Notes: generated by a model not told the origin, from the sequence alone. 64,000 bases of DNA from Granulicella sp. (GCA_025357875.1 JANYLK010000048.1:1-64000), one strand, 5' to 3'; positions 17,796 through 27,103 are shown, counted from the stretch's first letter. Numbers and translations: made by a program.

Positions 17796-18383
17796 TGCTG
17801 GTATACCTACTCCTCAATTCTCTTGCAAAGTTTTCAAAAAAATAGGCTTACGTCGGATGCCTAAATTTCTAACACCAAGCAACAATTCAAAATAAATGAC
17901 TTAGGCTGTACCCACCATGCAAGTTTTGAAACAGGCGACTTAGGTTAAATTGTAGGACCTAACGGACCTGCAAACTCGTACATAAATGCCTGTTTTCAAA
18001 ACTTTGCTCCCAACTTTTATTTTACTAGCCGTGTCAAGGGATTCGGTCGCTTTGGCAGCTGACGGAGCAATGGTAGAGCAAAGCTGATTCCTCCGTTGTG
18101 CTGCGGAATGACAGGTGGGCGGGGGACCCGACGCGACGATAACCTTGTCGGCTGGTGATCGAATGAATTTCCCAAAAGGCCGGGGAGCCAGCGGCTTACA
18201 TCCCACTCTTCGCAAGAGCGCGAAGGATGGGGGCACACGAGCGAAGGAGGGGTACGCGAAAGATGACGGACCCCGCGAGAGAGGTAAGTACACGCGCGAG
18301 GAGGATGAGTCTCCGAAATTCCGCGGTATGCTGGTTGGGCCGAAAGAGCGGACGGCTGCGGACCACTGCGGCAGGGAGCGGGT
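17796..18383. other. AT-richer intergenic region with an inverted repeat and dispersed-repeat remnant
   Basis: About 590 bases without a gene. The left part (17824-18007) is AT-rich and contains two nested imperfect inverted repeats: 17824-17838 versus 17992-18007, and 17921-17936 versus 17988-18004. It also has a repeated GACTTAGG. The right part (about 18090-18250) contains fragments resembling the dispersed CTGCGGAATGACAG-type repeat seen elsewhere in the window. AGGGAG near 18375 is the ribosome site of the next gene. Confidence 0.5.
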
Positions 18384-19955
18384 ATGCAGTTGAAGAGTTG
18401 CTTGGGAATTGCGGCGGTCATGCTGTCGACAACGCAGGGGGTTGGGCAGGTTACTCCTGCGCCGAGACATGTGGCGATACAGGCGGCAGTTGCTCCGGCA
18501 GGCGCACCGGCGGCTGCACAGGTTAAACAGGGCGTAGGGCGGGGATTCGGGCCGGCGGTGGGAGTACCCGTGCTGGGTATGCCTTTTGTACATGATCCGT
18601 CTACGGTAGTGCGGTTCCGGGGCAGATATTACGTCTTCTCTACGGGGAGAGGGGTACCGTTCTACTCGTCGCCCGATGGAGAGACATGGACACGCGAGGG
18701 CAGCGTGTTTCCGGCGATTCCCGACGCGGTCCATGCATCCGTGCCGAAGAACGATGGAGTGGGCGTATGGGCTCCGGACATTGTTCGCATGAACGGCGAG
18801 TTCTATCTGTATTACGCGGTGTCGAGTTGGGGATCGTTCCAGTCGGCGGTGGCGCTGGTGACGAACCCGGTGCTTGATCCGAAGGACCCGGCGTACAAGT
18901 GGACCGACCGCGGCGTGGTGGTGAGTTCGGACGGTAAGGAGGATCTGAACGCGATCGATCCGGGCGTGATCCTAGCGCCGGACGGAACACTTTGGATCTG
19001 CTATGGGTCCTATCACGGCAGCATACGAGTGACGCAGCTTGATCCGAAGACGGGGCTGGCGCTACGGCCGAGGGAGTTGGGAGCGCCGGTCGCGACGGCG
19101 AGGGAGTCAGAGGCGGCGGACATCATCTTCCACGATGACTACTACTACCTGTTTGTGGATCATGGGAGTTGCTGCAAGGGCAAGAACAGCGAGTACAACA
19201 TCCGCGTGGGGCGGGCGAAAGCTATCACGGGACCGTATCTCGACAAACATGGCGACGCGATGGAGCAGGGTGGAGGCTTGCTATTTCTGGCTGCGCACGA
19301 TCACCGTATAGGGCCGGGACACTTTGGACGAGTGTTGGATTACGACGCGAGTCCGGACGGAAGCCTGGGTGGACCAGAACGATTCAGTATCCACTACGAG
19401 GCTGACCTGACGCGTGGCGGGCGCTCAGTGCTGGATATTCGGCCACTGCTCTGGTCGGTAGAAGGATGGCCAGTGGCCGGTGACAATTTAACGGACGGCA
19501 CATATCAGATCGTGTCTCGGCAAAGCGAGAACTCGATGGAGGCGCACATTCCGACGGCACCGCCACGTCCAAGGCCAGCGGGAACTCCTGCGCCGACGGG
19601 ACCGGTACAGGATGTGCCGGGAGATTCGATTGGGCCTGCTGCGCTGCATCTGTCGCGATACCTTGCGCTGGACAATCAGAAGTGGACGATTGCGCCAGCT
19701 GGGGGCGGATTCTTGAAGATTGTGAACCTGGGGACGGGCGATGCGATTGGAGCGTCTACGAGCGGTGCGGTCGGGTTGACGGCTTACACTGGCGCGGACG
19801 GCCAGATGTGGCGGCTGGAGCAGTTCCCCGATGGCGGCTTTCGGATCCGCAACAAGGCGACGGGTCTGTGCCTGACGGCAGCGGGTGCGGAAGGTTTGAC
19901 GGTCAGCGAATTTGTACGCAACGACCTGCATCTATGGACGATAACTACACCCTAA
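18384..19955 (+). CDS. secreted GH43 arabinanase-like enzyme with C-terminal ricin-type lectin domain
   Basis: Glycoside hydrolase family 43, most like endo-1,5-alpha-L-arabinanase, acting on arabinan side chains of pectin. Signal peptide MQLKSCLGIAAVMLSTTQG. The five-bladed propeller begins near residue 65 at GMPFVHDPS (general base Asp). LNAIDPGVI supplies the pKa-modulating Asp and ESEAADIIFHD the catalytic Glu. FVDHGSCCKGKNSEYNIRVGRA is a typical arabinanase block. After a Pro/Thr linker (PRPRPAGTPAPTGP) the last 110 residues look like a ricin B beta-trefoil (repeated Q-x-W: NQKWTI, GQMWRL, LHLWTI). AGGGAG precedes the ATG. It is separate from, but functionally consistent with, the GH28 pectinase downstream. 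Confidence 0.9.
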   Translation: MQLKSCLGIAAVMLSTTQGVGQVTPAPRHVAIQAAVAPAGAPAAAQVKQGVGRGFGPAVGVPVLGMPFVHDPSTVVRFRGRYYVFSTGRGVPFYSSPDGETWTREGSVFPAIPDAVHASVPKNDGVGVWAPDIVRMNGEFYLYYAVSSWGSFQSAVALVTNPVLDPKDPAYKWTDRGVVVSSDGKEDLNAIDPGVILAPDGTLWICYGSYHGSIRVTQLDPKTGLALRPRELGAPVATARESEAADIIFHDDYYYLFVDHGSCCKGKNSEYNIRVGRAKAITGPYLDKHGDAMEQGGGLLFLAAHDHRIGPGHFGRVLDYDASPDGSLGGPERFSIHYEADLTRGGRSVLDIRPLLWSVEGWPVAGDNLTDGTYQIVSRQSENSMEAHIPTAPPRPRPAGTPAPTGPVQDVPGDSIGPAALHLSRYLALDNQKWTIAPAGGGFLKIVNLGTGDAIGASTSGAVGLTAYTGADGQMWRLEQFPDGGFRIRNKATGLCLTAAGAEGLTVSEFVRNDLHLWTITTP

Positions 19956-20160
19956 TCGGAAGACGTCGGACTGGTGTAGACGAGCGCAGCGAGTTAGTTT
20001 CAGATGCTGGGGATCCCTCGCTGCACTCAGGATGACAACCGTTAATTCTGCACGTTAATTACGCGTGTGACCTGACGACGTAAACCGGGTACTGCTTGAT
20101 GTGTTGACAAATCCGTAGGCTCGCAAAAGGTGGACGTCGTCTGGGCGAGCTGACGGAAAC

Positions 20161-20970
20161 GTGTCAAAATCGATCATGCAGCGGAGGCTGGTAGCGGCAT
20201 TTGCGGTAACAGTGATGGCCTCAGCCTTGGGCGTGGGGGCTGAGAATTTATCAGCGCGCGCGAAGCAAGCGGATCTGCCTGGGCCAACTGCGACCGCAGA
20301 GCGCTTCGACGGCGCGAAGACTTACTTTGATCGCGCGAGGAAGCTGGGATTTCCAGCGGCTGGTGCCGGGCCGGCGTATATTATGTGCGCGGAGTTCAAG
20401 ACGCGCGGGAGTTCTGGCACTTTGGAGACCGGGACGTATACGGACACCTGGGTGAGCGATCGCAAGTGGCGGCGGGAGGCCGTCCTTGGCAACAGCCGTT
20501 TTGTGCGCAGCCGGAATGGCAAGAAATGGTATCGGCTGGATGAAGGGCCGGATGCCGCTCTGCTGCAGTTTGTGCTGACCGCGATGGAACCTATTCCGAC
20601 CACAGATTCGTTCAAGGAATCGAACTGGATGATCAAGCGCGACGTGGTTGATGGGGCGCGGACGGTCCGCGTCGCGAAGGGAAAAGAAAATGACGACGGT
20701 ACCATCGATGCGAACGAGTCGGAAGGATATTGGTTCGACGAGACAGGGCAACTGGTCGCGACTCGCCTGAACGAATTGCAGACGAGACGGTCAAGGTTCG
20801 AAGACTATAACGGAATTGGAGTAGCACGACGGGTGGATACTTTGGTCTCTGGCAAGGTGGGCATGCGGATGGATGTAGTCGCGCTGGGGCCGGCGGGCGT
20901 GGTGGACTCGCACATCTTCGTGATTAGAAAGCACGACTGGTTGCGGCAATTCGCTGCGGAGGCACGCTAG
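20161..20970 (+). CDS. secreted LolA-like protein of unknown function
   Basis: Exported protein of 269 residues (264 if the ATG at 20176 is used instead of the GTG at 20161). The signal peptide is MQRRLVAAFAVTVMASALGVGA. The mature part has TGTYTDTWVSDRKWRRE followed by NGKKWYRLDEG. This pattern resembles the LolA/outer-membrane lipoprotein-sorting-like beta fold often found in acidobacterial exported proteins. No catalytic motif stands out. It lies 62 bases upstream of the ABC exporter gene on the same strand, so it may be part of that transcript. Neither start has a good ribosome site. Confidence 0.6.
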   Translation: MSKSIMQRRLVAAFAVTVMASALGVGAENLSARAKQADLPGPTATAERFDGAKTYFDRARKLGFPAAGAGPAYIMCAEFKTRGSSGTLETGTYTDTWVSDRKWRREAVLGNSRFVRSRNGKKWYRLDEGPDAALLQFVLTAMEPIPTTDSFKESNWMIKRDVVDGARTVRVAKGKENDDGTIDANESEGYWFDETGQLVATRLNELQTRRSRFEDYNGIGVARRVDTLVSGKVGMRMDVVALGPAGVVDSHIFVIRKHDWLRQFAAEAR

Positions 20971-21032
20971 GTGGTGCCGTGGTCTCTCGAGTCTCGACCT
21001 GATGCGGGGATGGGTCTGGTAACGTAGCAACC

Positions 21033-22940
21033 ATGCCCTCGACCTCGCCGCTGAATCCCGACAAAGTTTCTGTGGAAGAAGCGGCTGAGCAATCGTCTTC
21101 GGTGCGGGGAGATGAAGGCTCGACGTGGAGAACTGCTTGGCGGCTGTTGCGCTTCACATTGGCGGTTGACAGGCGGGCATTTTGGCTCACCGTCGCGACA
21201 GCGCTAGTGGGCTCGCTGGCCGAGGGTACGGGACTGGTGCTCCTGCTGCCTCTGTTGTCGGTTGCTGGTATGAACTTCAGTGGATCGCCGACGGCAGGCT
21301 GGTTCAGTTATCAAACGCAGCGTCTGCTAATAGGTAGCGGGATCCCGCACTGGCTATGGCTTCCAACAGTGCTGGGCGTCTTCCTGGCGACGGCGGGAGT
21401 GCGCTCGGTGTTGCGCAGGTCGCAGTCGACCATGGTGTATTCGACAACGACGAGGGCCGAACTGGCGCTGAGCCAGCGTGTATATGGCGCGGTGGTGCAC
21501 GCTCAGTGGGGATTCCTGGTACGCCAGCGGTCGGGACGGCTGACGCATCTGCTAACGGCGGAGCTGCGGCGTGTGGCGGAGGCGATCAGCCTAGCGCTTT
21601 CATTGATTAATCTGGGCTGTCTGACGTTGCTCTACTTGTTGGTGGCGCTGAAGCTTTCCGCAGCTATGACGCTACTTGTGCTCGCGATGGGCGCCGTATT
21701 GATGCTGCTGCAGAGGCGCTCGCTGGAGCGTATGCGGAGGAGCGGCGAAGACCTGTACGAGAGCGTTGGCGAGGTCTACGCGGCCACCGAGGAACATCTG
21801 CTGAACATGAAGAGTGTGAAGACCTATAACGCCGAAAATCGTGATGTGCAGCTCTACAGCGAGTTGTGCGACGAGGTTGCGCGACACAGTGTCGACAATG
21901 CGAAACACCAGGCTGCATCGGCGTTCCGTTTCGAGGTGGGATCGCTGGTGGCACTGGGGGCGGTGATCTTTTTTGCGCTCAGTGTCCTGCACGTGCAGGC
22001 TGCAGCGATGCTGCTTCTGCTGGCGATTTTTACGCGGTTGATGCCGCAGCTCGCCAGCATGCAGATCCAGGCGCATCAAATTGCGAGCATTCTGCCCTCG
22101 TACGATCATGTGCTGGCAATCGAAGCGGAGTGCTTGCGGAACGCGGAGAAGGGGTTGCCTGCAGCGGGAGCGGAAGCGTCGGCTCCGCTGCGGATAGAAC
22201 GCGAGTTGCGGCTGCAGGATGTGTGGTTCGCCTATCAGACGGCTGTGCAATCTCGCGACCCTCTGAGCTTGGCGATTAAGCCGGAGTATGTTTTGCGCGG
22301 AATTGATTTGCGCATCGAAGTGGGGATGATTACCGCCGTGGTTGGTGCGTCGGGTGCGGGCAAGAGCACCATTGCAGATCTTGCGAATGGGTTGCTGCAG
22401 CCGACGCGCGGACTGCTTTTGCTCGATGGCTGTGCGCTGGGGTTGGACAAGATGAGGCAGTGGAGGCTACGGGTAGGATACGTAGGCCAGGATACGGTGC
22501 TGTTCCACCAGAGCGTGCGCGAAAACCTGCTGTGGGCTTGGCCGCAAGCGAGTGATGATGAGTTGCGCGAGGCTCTTCTGCTGGCGTCGGCGGGCTTCGT
22601 CTACGACCTTCCTGGTGGGCTGGAATCGGTGGTCGGGGATCGCGGAATCTTGCTTTCGAGCGGGCAGAGACAGCGCATCTCGCTGGCGCGTGCGTTGCTG
22701 CGGAAACCGACTCTGCTGATTCTGGATGAGGCGACGAATGCGCTGGACGTGGAGAATGAGGCGGTTGTGCTGGATGGGCTTCGAGAGCTGGTGCAGACTC
22801 GCCATGGCTCGCTAACGGTCTTGATTATTGCGCACAGGGCCAGCGCGATCCGCCGCGCGGACCGCATCTTTGAAATGGAAGATGGGCGAATCGCACGCGT
22901 CGGGACGTGGGAAGAGTTGGAACTAGAGATGAGGCGATGA
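21033..22940 (+). CDS. ABC exporter, fused membrane and ATPase domains
   Basis: A half-transporter exporter of the peptide/lipid type. About six transmembrane helices lie in residues 50-340. The ATPase domain has Walker A GASGAGKST near 438, Q-loop VGYVGQDTVLF near 485, signature LSSGQRQRISLARAL near 540, Walker B LLILDEATNALD near 560, and the H-loop IIAHRAS near 600. There is no N-terminal C39 peptidase domain, so leader removal would need a separate enzyme. The stop overlaps the start of the next gene (ATGA), a lasso-type B2 protease homologue. This suggests a translationally coupled peptide maturation/export pair; lasso clusters encode just such a transporter. Substrate is unknown. Confidence 0.9.
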   Translation: MPSTSPLNPDKVSVEEAAEQSSSVRGDEGSTWRTAWRLLRFTLAVDRRAFWLTVATALVGSLAEGTGLVLLLPLLSVAGMNFSGSPTAGWFSYQTQRLLIGSGIPHWLWLPTVLGVFLATAGVRSVLRRSQSTMVYSTTTRAELALSQRVYGAVVHAQWGFLVRQRSGRLTHLLTAELRRVAEAISLALSLINLGCLTLLYLLVALKLSAAMTLLVLAMGAVLMLLQRRSLERMRRSGEDLYESVGEVYAATEEHLLNMKSVKTYNAENRDVQLYSELCDEVARHSVDNAKHQAASAFRFEVGSLVALGAVIFFALSVLHVQAAAMLLLLAIFTRLMPQLASMQIQAHQIASILPSYDHVLAIEAECLRNAEKGLPAAGAEASAPLRIERELRLQDVWFAYQTAVQSRDPLSLAIKPEYVLRGIDLRIEVGMITAVVGASGAGKSTIADLANGLLQPTRGLLLLDGCALGLDKMRQWRLRVGYVGQDTVLFHQSVRENLLWAWPQASDDELREALLLASAGFVYDLPGGLESVVGDRGILLSSGQRQRISLARALLRKPTLLILDEATNALDVENEAVVLDGLRELVQTRHGSLTVLIIAHRASAIRRADRIFEMEDGRIARVGTWEELELEMRR

Positions 22941-23383
22941 CGTTGCTTGCTAAGGTCGCGCGGCGCGGACCCGCAGATCTGCTGATGGTGGCGGAGGCGC
23001 TAATGCTGCTCGCGTTTTTCCGTGTCTGCCTGGCGGTGGTTCCGGTGCGTAGGATTATCGGTACCGTCACGCGTGGCAAGGCGGAACCGAAGCAGGACGA
23101 TGCCGCGAGTATCGATGCACGCGAGTTGTCGGCGGCGCAGCGAGTGCAATGGGCGGTGGTCGCAGTGGCGAGGCATTCTGTGGTGGAATTTGTGTGCTTT
23201 CCGCAGACGCTTGCAGCCTACACGATGCTACGCTGGCGCCGGGTTCGGAGCAGGATTGTGTACGGCGTGGCGCGATCGCATGAAGGCGAGTTGATTGCGC
23301 ACACGTGGCTTGAGGTTGGCGACGGGTATGTGACGGGCGGTGATGAGGCAGGAGGATTTGCAGCGATTGAACGATGGGCATGA
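22937..23383 (+). CDS. lasso peptide biosynthesis B2-type cysteine protease homologue
   Basis: A transglutaminase-fold protein of 148 residues matching the B2 leader peptidases of lasso-peptide pathways (PF13471-type). The Cys-His-Asp triad is visible: Cys87 in VCFPQTLAAYTMLR, His122 in AHTWLEV, and an acidic residue near 129. The family ending VTGGDEAGGFAAIERW is present. The N-terminal 45 residues are hydrophobic, typical of B2 proteins. The ATG overlaps the ABC transporter stop by four bases. No B1 (RRE) protein, macrolactam synthetase (asparagine-synthetase-like) or precursor was found nearby, so the role is unproven. It could serve a non-lasso RiPP or be an orphan. Confidence 0.8.
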   Translation: MTLLAKVARRGPADLLMVAEALMLLAFFRVCLAVVPVRRIIGTVTRGKAEPKQDDAASIDARELSAAQRVQWAVVAVARHSVVEFVCFPQTLAAYTMLRWRRVRSRIVYGVARSHEGELIAHTWLEVGDGYVTGGDEAGGFAAIERWA

Positions 23384-23451
23384 TACTGGCTTGATTGGCA
23401 GGATAGTTCCCCGAGGGGAATATTTCCAATCCATATATCTACTCTGCTAGC

Positions 23452-25266
23452 ATGGCGAGCGATATGAAAACTTTCGACTCCGCCCGCCGCGATCTCTTGA
23501 AACTGAGCAGCATGGGTATTGCTGCCTCCGCCGTGTACGCCATCCCCGCGCTTGCTGCAACCAAGAAAGCCGCGACGATGGTTATATCGCCGCTGATGTT
23601 TGACGTCCGTACATTTGGCGCAACGGGTGATGGCAAGACTATCGACTCGCCTGCGATCAACACGGCCATTGATGCGGCGGCGGCAGCGGGCGGCGGCACC
23701 GTCGTCTTCCCTTCCGGCAATTACATGTCGTTCTCCATACGGCTGAAGAGCAGGGTCGATCTGTATCTTGCGCAAGGGTCGGCTATCATTGCGGCGGATT
23801 CGCCGAAGCCCGGTGAGACCACGGGATACATGAGCGGCGCCTACGACGCAGCTGAGGCGAAGACCGCGTGGGACGCTTATCAGGATTACGGCCATAATCA
23901 CTGGCGCAACTCGCTCATCTGGGGCGATGGCATCACTGACTTTTCAATTACTGGGCCGGGACTGATCTGGGGTAAGGGTCTAAGCTTTGGATCGGGACCT
24001 GGACGGCCGCCAGCGGCCGCGGGCGCTACCGGTGTGGGATTTGGGCCGGAGCGGATGGGTTCTGCCGCGGTGGCGGCAACGGCTGCTGGAACGGGCGCGG
24101 CGGGAGGCGCTGTGACAGTCCAAAACGCGACTTCGGCGGCGAGGCCGGGCGGATTTACGCCTCGCGCGCGCGGCAACTACCCGATGTATCAGGCGGAGCA
24201 GGCCGGCGTCGGCAACAAGGCGATCGCGCTGAAGAATTGCCGTAATGTGATCCTGCGTGACTTCTCGATTTTGAAGGGCGGGCATTTCGGTCTGCTGCTG
24301 ACAGGTGTCGATAATCTGACCATCGACAACCTGAAGATCGATACCGATCGCGATGGCATGGATATTGATTGCTGCAAAAATGTTCGCGTGTCAAACTGCA
24401 CAGTAAATTCGCCTTGGGATGACGGCATCTGCCCGAAGTCGAGCTTCGCGCTGGGCTACAACCGCTCGACCGACAATGTGAATATTACCAACTGCTACGT
24501 CACTGGCTGCTATCAGTTGGGGACGGTGCTGGATGGGACCTGGAAGAAGTTCACGATGGAGGCCGATCGCAAGGTGGGCGGCACAGGCCGCATCAAGTGC
24601 GGAACGGAATCGAATGGTGGATTCCGGAACATCAGCATCTCGAACTGCGTCTTTGAGGGTTGCCAGGGGCTGGCGCTGGAGACGGTGGACGGCGCGCTGC
24701 TGGAAGATATTACCGTCACAAATATCACCATGCGCGATATCATCAGCTGCCCGATATTTTTGCGGCTTGGCGCGCGGCTGCGCGGACCGAAAGGCACGGG
24801 CGATCAAAGCACCGTCGTAGGCACTCTGCAGCGCGTGTTGATCTCGAATATCAATTCATACAACTGCGCTGCGAAGTTCGGATCGCATATTACGGGCATT
24901 CCGGGATTCACCGTGAAGGACATCAAAATTGCGGACGTCTACGTTCAGAATGTTGGGGGAGGCACCGCAGCGCATGCGAAAATCGAGGTCCCAGAGAAGG
25001 AGAACGCGTATCCGGAGCCGACCATGCTGGGCACGCTGCCCGCTCATGGCTTTTACTTCCGCCATGTCGATCGGTTGGAGATGAGCCACGTTGAGATGCA
25101 GCCTGCCACAGCGGATGCGCGACCGGCGATCTACACCGACGATGTGCACCGGGCGGACTTTTTTGCGATCACGGCGCCAAACACCCCGGCGGCGTTCTCG
25201 TTCAACAAGTCGACGGACATCCGCGTGCTGATGAGCCGTGCCGCGCCGGATTCCACCATCGCGTAA
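23452..25266 (+). CDS. Tat-exported GH28 polygalacturonase-like enzyme
   Basis: A pectin-degrading glycoside hydrolase family 28 right-handed beta-helix. The N-terminus carries a twin-arginine signal (ARRDLLKLSSMGIAASAV). The domain opens with FDVRTFGATGDGKTIDSPAINTAI, the standard start of GH28/pectate-lyase-3 proteins. The active-site region shows NLKIDTDRDGMDIDCCKNV and NSPWDDGICPKSS (catalytic Asp residues), then ISISNCVFEGCQGLALETVDG. An unusual Ala/Gly-rich insertion occupies about residues 175-240 (RPPAAAGATGVGFGPERMGS and onwards). I start at the ATG at 23452. It immediately precedes the cell-wall cluster but is unlikely to belong to it. Confidence 0.9.
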   Translation: MASDMKTFDSARRDLLKLSSMGIAASAVYAIPALAATKKAATMVISPLMFDVRTFGATGDGKTIDSPAINTAIDAAAAAGGGTVVFPSGNYMSFSIRLKSRVDLYLAQGSAIIAADSPKPGETTGYMSGAYDAAEAKTAWDAYQDYGHNHWRNSLIWGDGITDFSITGPGLIWGKGLSFGSGPGRPPAAAGATGVGFGPERMGSAAVAATAAGTGAAGGAVTVQNATSAARPGGFTPRARGNYPMYQAEQAGVGNKAIALKNCRNVILRDFSILKGGHFGLLLTGVDNLTIDNLKIDTDRDGMDIDCCKNVRVSNCTVNSPWDDGICPKSSFALGYNRSTDNVNITNCYVTGCYQLGTVLDGTWKKFTMEADRKVGGTGRIKCGTESNGGFRNISISNCVFEGCQGLALETVDGALLEDITVTNITMRDIISCPIFLRLGARLRGPKGTGDQSTVVGTLQRVLISNINSYNCAAKFGSHITGIPGFTVKDIKIADVYVQNVGGGTAAHAKIEVPEKENAYPEPTMLGTLPAHGFYFRHVDRLEMSHVEMQPATADARPAIYTDDVHRADFFAITAPNTPAAFSFNKSTDIRVLMSRAAPDSTIA

Positions 25267-25355
25267 ATCGGTGGTCGGTCCGCGAAGCCTGTTAACATTG
25301 CCATGACGAAGGTGCGCGGCCGAGATAGTCTGCGTGCAAAAAGGCGGGGCGTAGA

Positions 25356-26492
25356 TTGCTCTATTGGCTGCTGTATCAGAAACTGTTTCCCTACTTCCGC
25401 GTGTTTCGAATCTTCCGGTATCTGACGTTCCGGACGGTGTTCGCCAGCCTGACTGCGCTACTAATCGGGTTGCTAATTGGGCCGTATGTCATCGATCGGC
25501 TACGCGAGTTTCAGATCGGTCAATATGTGCGTGACGATGGCCCGCAGACTCACCTGAAGAAGGGTGGGACGCCGACGATGGGCGGTGTGCTGATTGTCAT
25601 TTCGATTGTGGTGCCGACGTTGCTGTGGGCGGACCTTTCGAACTCCTACGTATGGATCGTGATGCTGTCGACACTGGGGTTTGGGGCAATCGGGTTTGCC
25701 GACGACTACATCAAAGTGGTCCGCAAACAGAGCAAGGGACTTACCTTCTGGCAGAAGATTGTTTTGCAGTTTACTGCGAGTGGGTTGGTGGCAGTCGCGC
25801 TCACGGTGATGGAGACCAGGGGGACGTATTCCACGCGCCTTGTAGTTCCATTTCTGAAAAATTTTCGCCCGAATTTGATATTTGATAGCATTCGGCATAT
25901 TCCCCATGTGGGATGGCTGGCCTTCTTTCCGTTTGTGATCTTCGTGATGCTGGTGGTCACGCTGACGAGCAACGCGGTCAACCTTACCGACGGACTGGAT
26001 GGGCTGGCGATCGGCTGTACGATCATCGCCGCCGGTGCGCTAACGGTACTGACGTATGTATCCGGCCACGTGGTCTTCTCCGACTACCTGGAGATACAGC
26101 GCATGCCAATGGTGAGCGAGGTTACGATCTTTTGTGGGTCAATGGTGGGCGCGAGCATCGGCTTCCTCTGGTACAACGCTCACCCGGCCGAGGTCTTCAT
26201 GGGCGACGTTGGATCGCTGGCGCTGGGCGGCGCGATTGGGACCGTCGCGGTAATCATCAAGCAGGAATTGCTGCTGCCTTTTATCGGGGGCGTTTTTCTA
26301 CTGGAGGCGGCAAGCGTGATTTTGCAGGTGGCGAGTTACAAGCTGCGCAATGGGAAGAGAATATTCAAGATGGCTCCGCTGCACCACCACTTTGAGTTGC
26401 TGGGCTGGAGTGAGTCGAAGGTGATTACGCGGTTCTGGATTATGGCGCTGGTGTTTGCGCTGTTCGCGCTGACGACCTTGAAGCTGAGGTGA
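25356..26492 (+). CDS. mraY: phospho-N-acetylmuramoyl-pentapeptide transferase
   Basis: Makes lipid I by transferring phospho-MurNAc-pentapeptide from UDP to undecaprenyl phosphate at the inner membrane. About ten transmembrane helices. The family blocks KKGGTPTMGGVLI, FADDYIKVV, NLTDGLDGLAIG and the HHHFELLGWSESKV loop are all present. The start is a TTG with AAGGCGGGG upstream; it gives the usual N-terminus (LYWLLYQKLFPYFRVFRIFR). It is the first gene of the local dcw block; murE and murF, which usually precede it, are absent here. Confidence 0.96.
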   Translation: MLYWLLYQKLFPYFRVFRIFRYLTFRTVFASLTALLIGLLIGPYVIDRLREFQIGQYVRDDGPQTHLKKGGTPTMGGVLIVISIVVPTLLWADLSNSYVWIVMLSTLGFGAIGFADDYIKVVRKQSKGLTFWQKIVLQFTASGLVAVALTVMETRGTYSTRLVVPFLKNFRPNLIFDSIRHIPHVGWLAFFPFVIFVMLVVTLTSNAVNLTDGLDGLAIGCTIIAAGALTVLTYVSGHVVFSDYLEIQRMPMVSEVTIFCGSMVGASIGFLWYNAHPAEVFMGDVGSLALGGAIGTVAVIIKQELLLPFIGGVFLLEAASVILQVASYKLRNGKRIFKMAPLHHHFELLGWSESKVITRFWIMALVFALFALTTLKLR

Positions 26493-26547
26493 GGGATGGA
26501 AATGGGCGGGAAGATGGAAGCTCGTTTCGGCGGCTGATCAATCATTT

Positions 26548-26787
26548 ATGCGGGATAGCCGCTATTGTGCTCCCGGTTTTACGTTAGCGAAGAGCCCCGC
26601 CCTAAGAAAACTATTTGACCATAACGCTCTATTTATAACGGGATGGATATTTGCGGTCCTATTGAGTTTTGCGGTGAGTCTTCTTACTTCGCGTAGATAC
26701 CTATGGCTCACCGGTTTGTTGTTAGGATTTCTCGCTTTCCAGCTAATCCTGAGCCTATTCTGGTATGGCGGGCGGTTCGGACCCTAA
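26548..26787 (+). CDS. small two-helix membrane protein, unknown
   Basis: A 79-residue frame with two hydrophobic helices (ALFITGWIFAVLLSFAVSLL and LWLTGLLLGFLAFQLILSLF) separated by TSRRY. No recognised family, and no clear ribosome site before the ATG. Base composition is more AT-rich than mraY and murD on either side, which suggests an acquired or unconstrained segment within the cell-wall cluster. It could be a genuine small membrane protein. Confidence 0.45.
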   Translation: MRDSRYCAPGFTLAKSPALRKLFDHNALFITGWIFAVLLSFAVSLLTSRRYLWLTGLLLGFLAFQLILSLFWYGGRFGP

Positions 26788-26811
26788 GATGATTGGCTGT
26801 GATCTGCCAGA

Positions 26812-27018
26812 CTACTTATCCGGTTGCAAGCAGGCCCATGCCTCATGCTCTTCCGGGCGAAGCCAATCTGCAAGCGCCTTCTCCGACATGAGGGCCGGAT
26901 AAAGATCTACGCGTTCCGGCCAGGTCAGGACGGCCCTACCCGGTGGCAGCTTCAGGTTCGAATCGAGAGCGTGAATGGCGCCCGCTTCATCGATCTCGAC
27001 TTCAATGATCCTCGCCAT
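26812..27018 (-). CDS. small antitoxin-like protein without an obvious toxin
   Basis: A 68-residue acidic protein (IEVEIDEAGAIHALDSNLKL, then PPGRAVLTW and EKALADWLRPEEHEAWACLQ). This layout, a short beta-strand region around an 'LPPGRA' turn followed by a C-terminal 'ALADWLRPEEdEAW' helix, is typical of small antitoxins that sit in front of PIN-domain toxins. GGGAG lies upstream of the ATG. No toxin gene overlaps or follows it, so it may be an orphan remnant. It runs antisense between mraY and murD. Confidence 0.6.
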   Translation of the reverse strand: MARIIEVEIDEAGAIHALDSNLKLPPGRAVLTWPERVDLYPALMSEKALADWLRPEEHEAWACLQPDK

Positions 27019-27103
27019 GGTCTACTCCCGTCAATCCTGCGGCGATGATACCAGTGGGATGTGCGTGAGATCGGTGTATGAAACGCTATAAGATCATCGC
27101 ATC

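Noticed and set aside
17940-18734. 264-codon minus-strand frame antisense to the GH43 gene
   Set aside because: Arg/Pro-rich shadow of the coding strand; no start signal.
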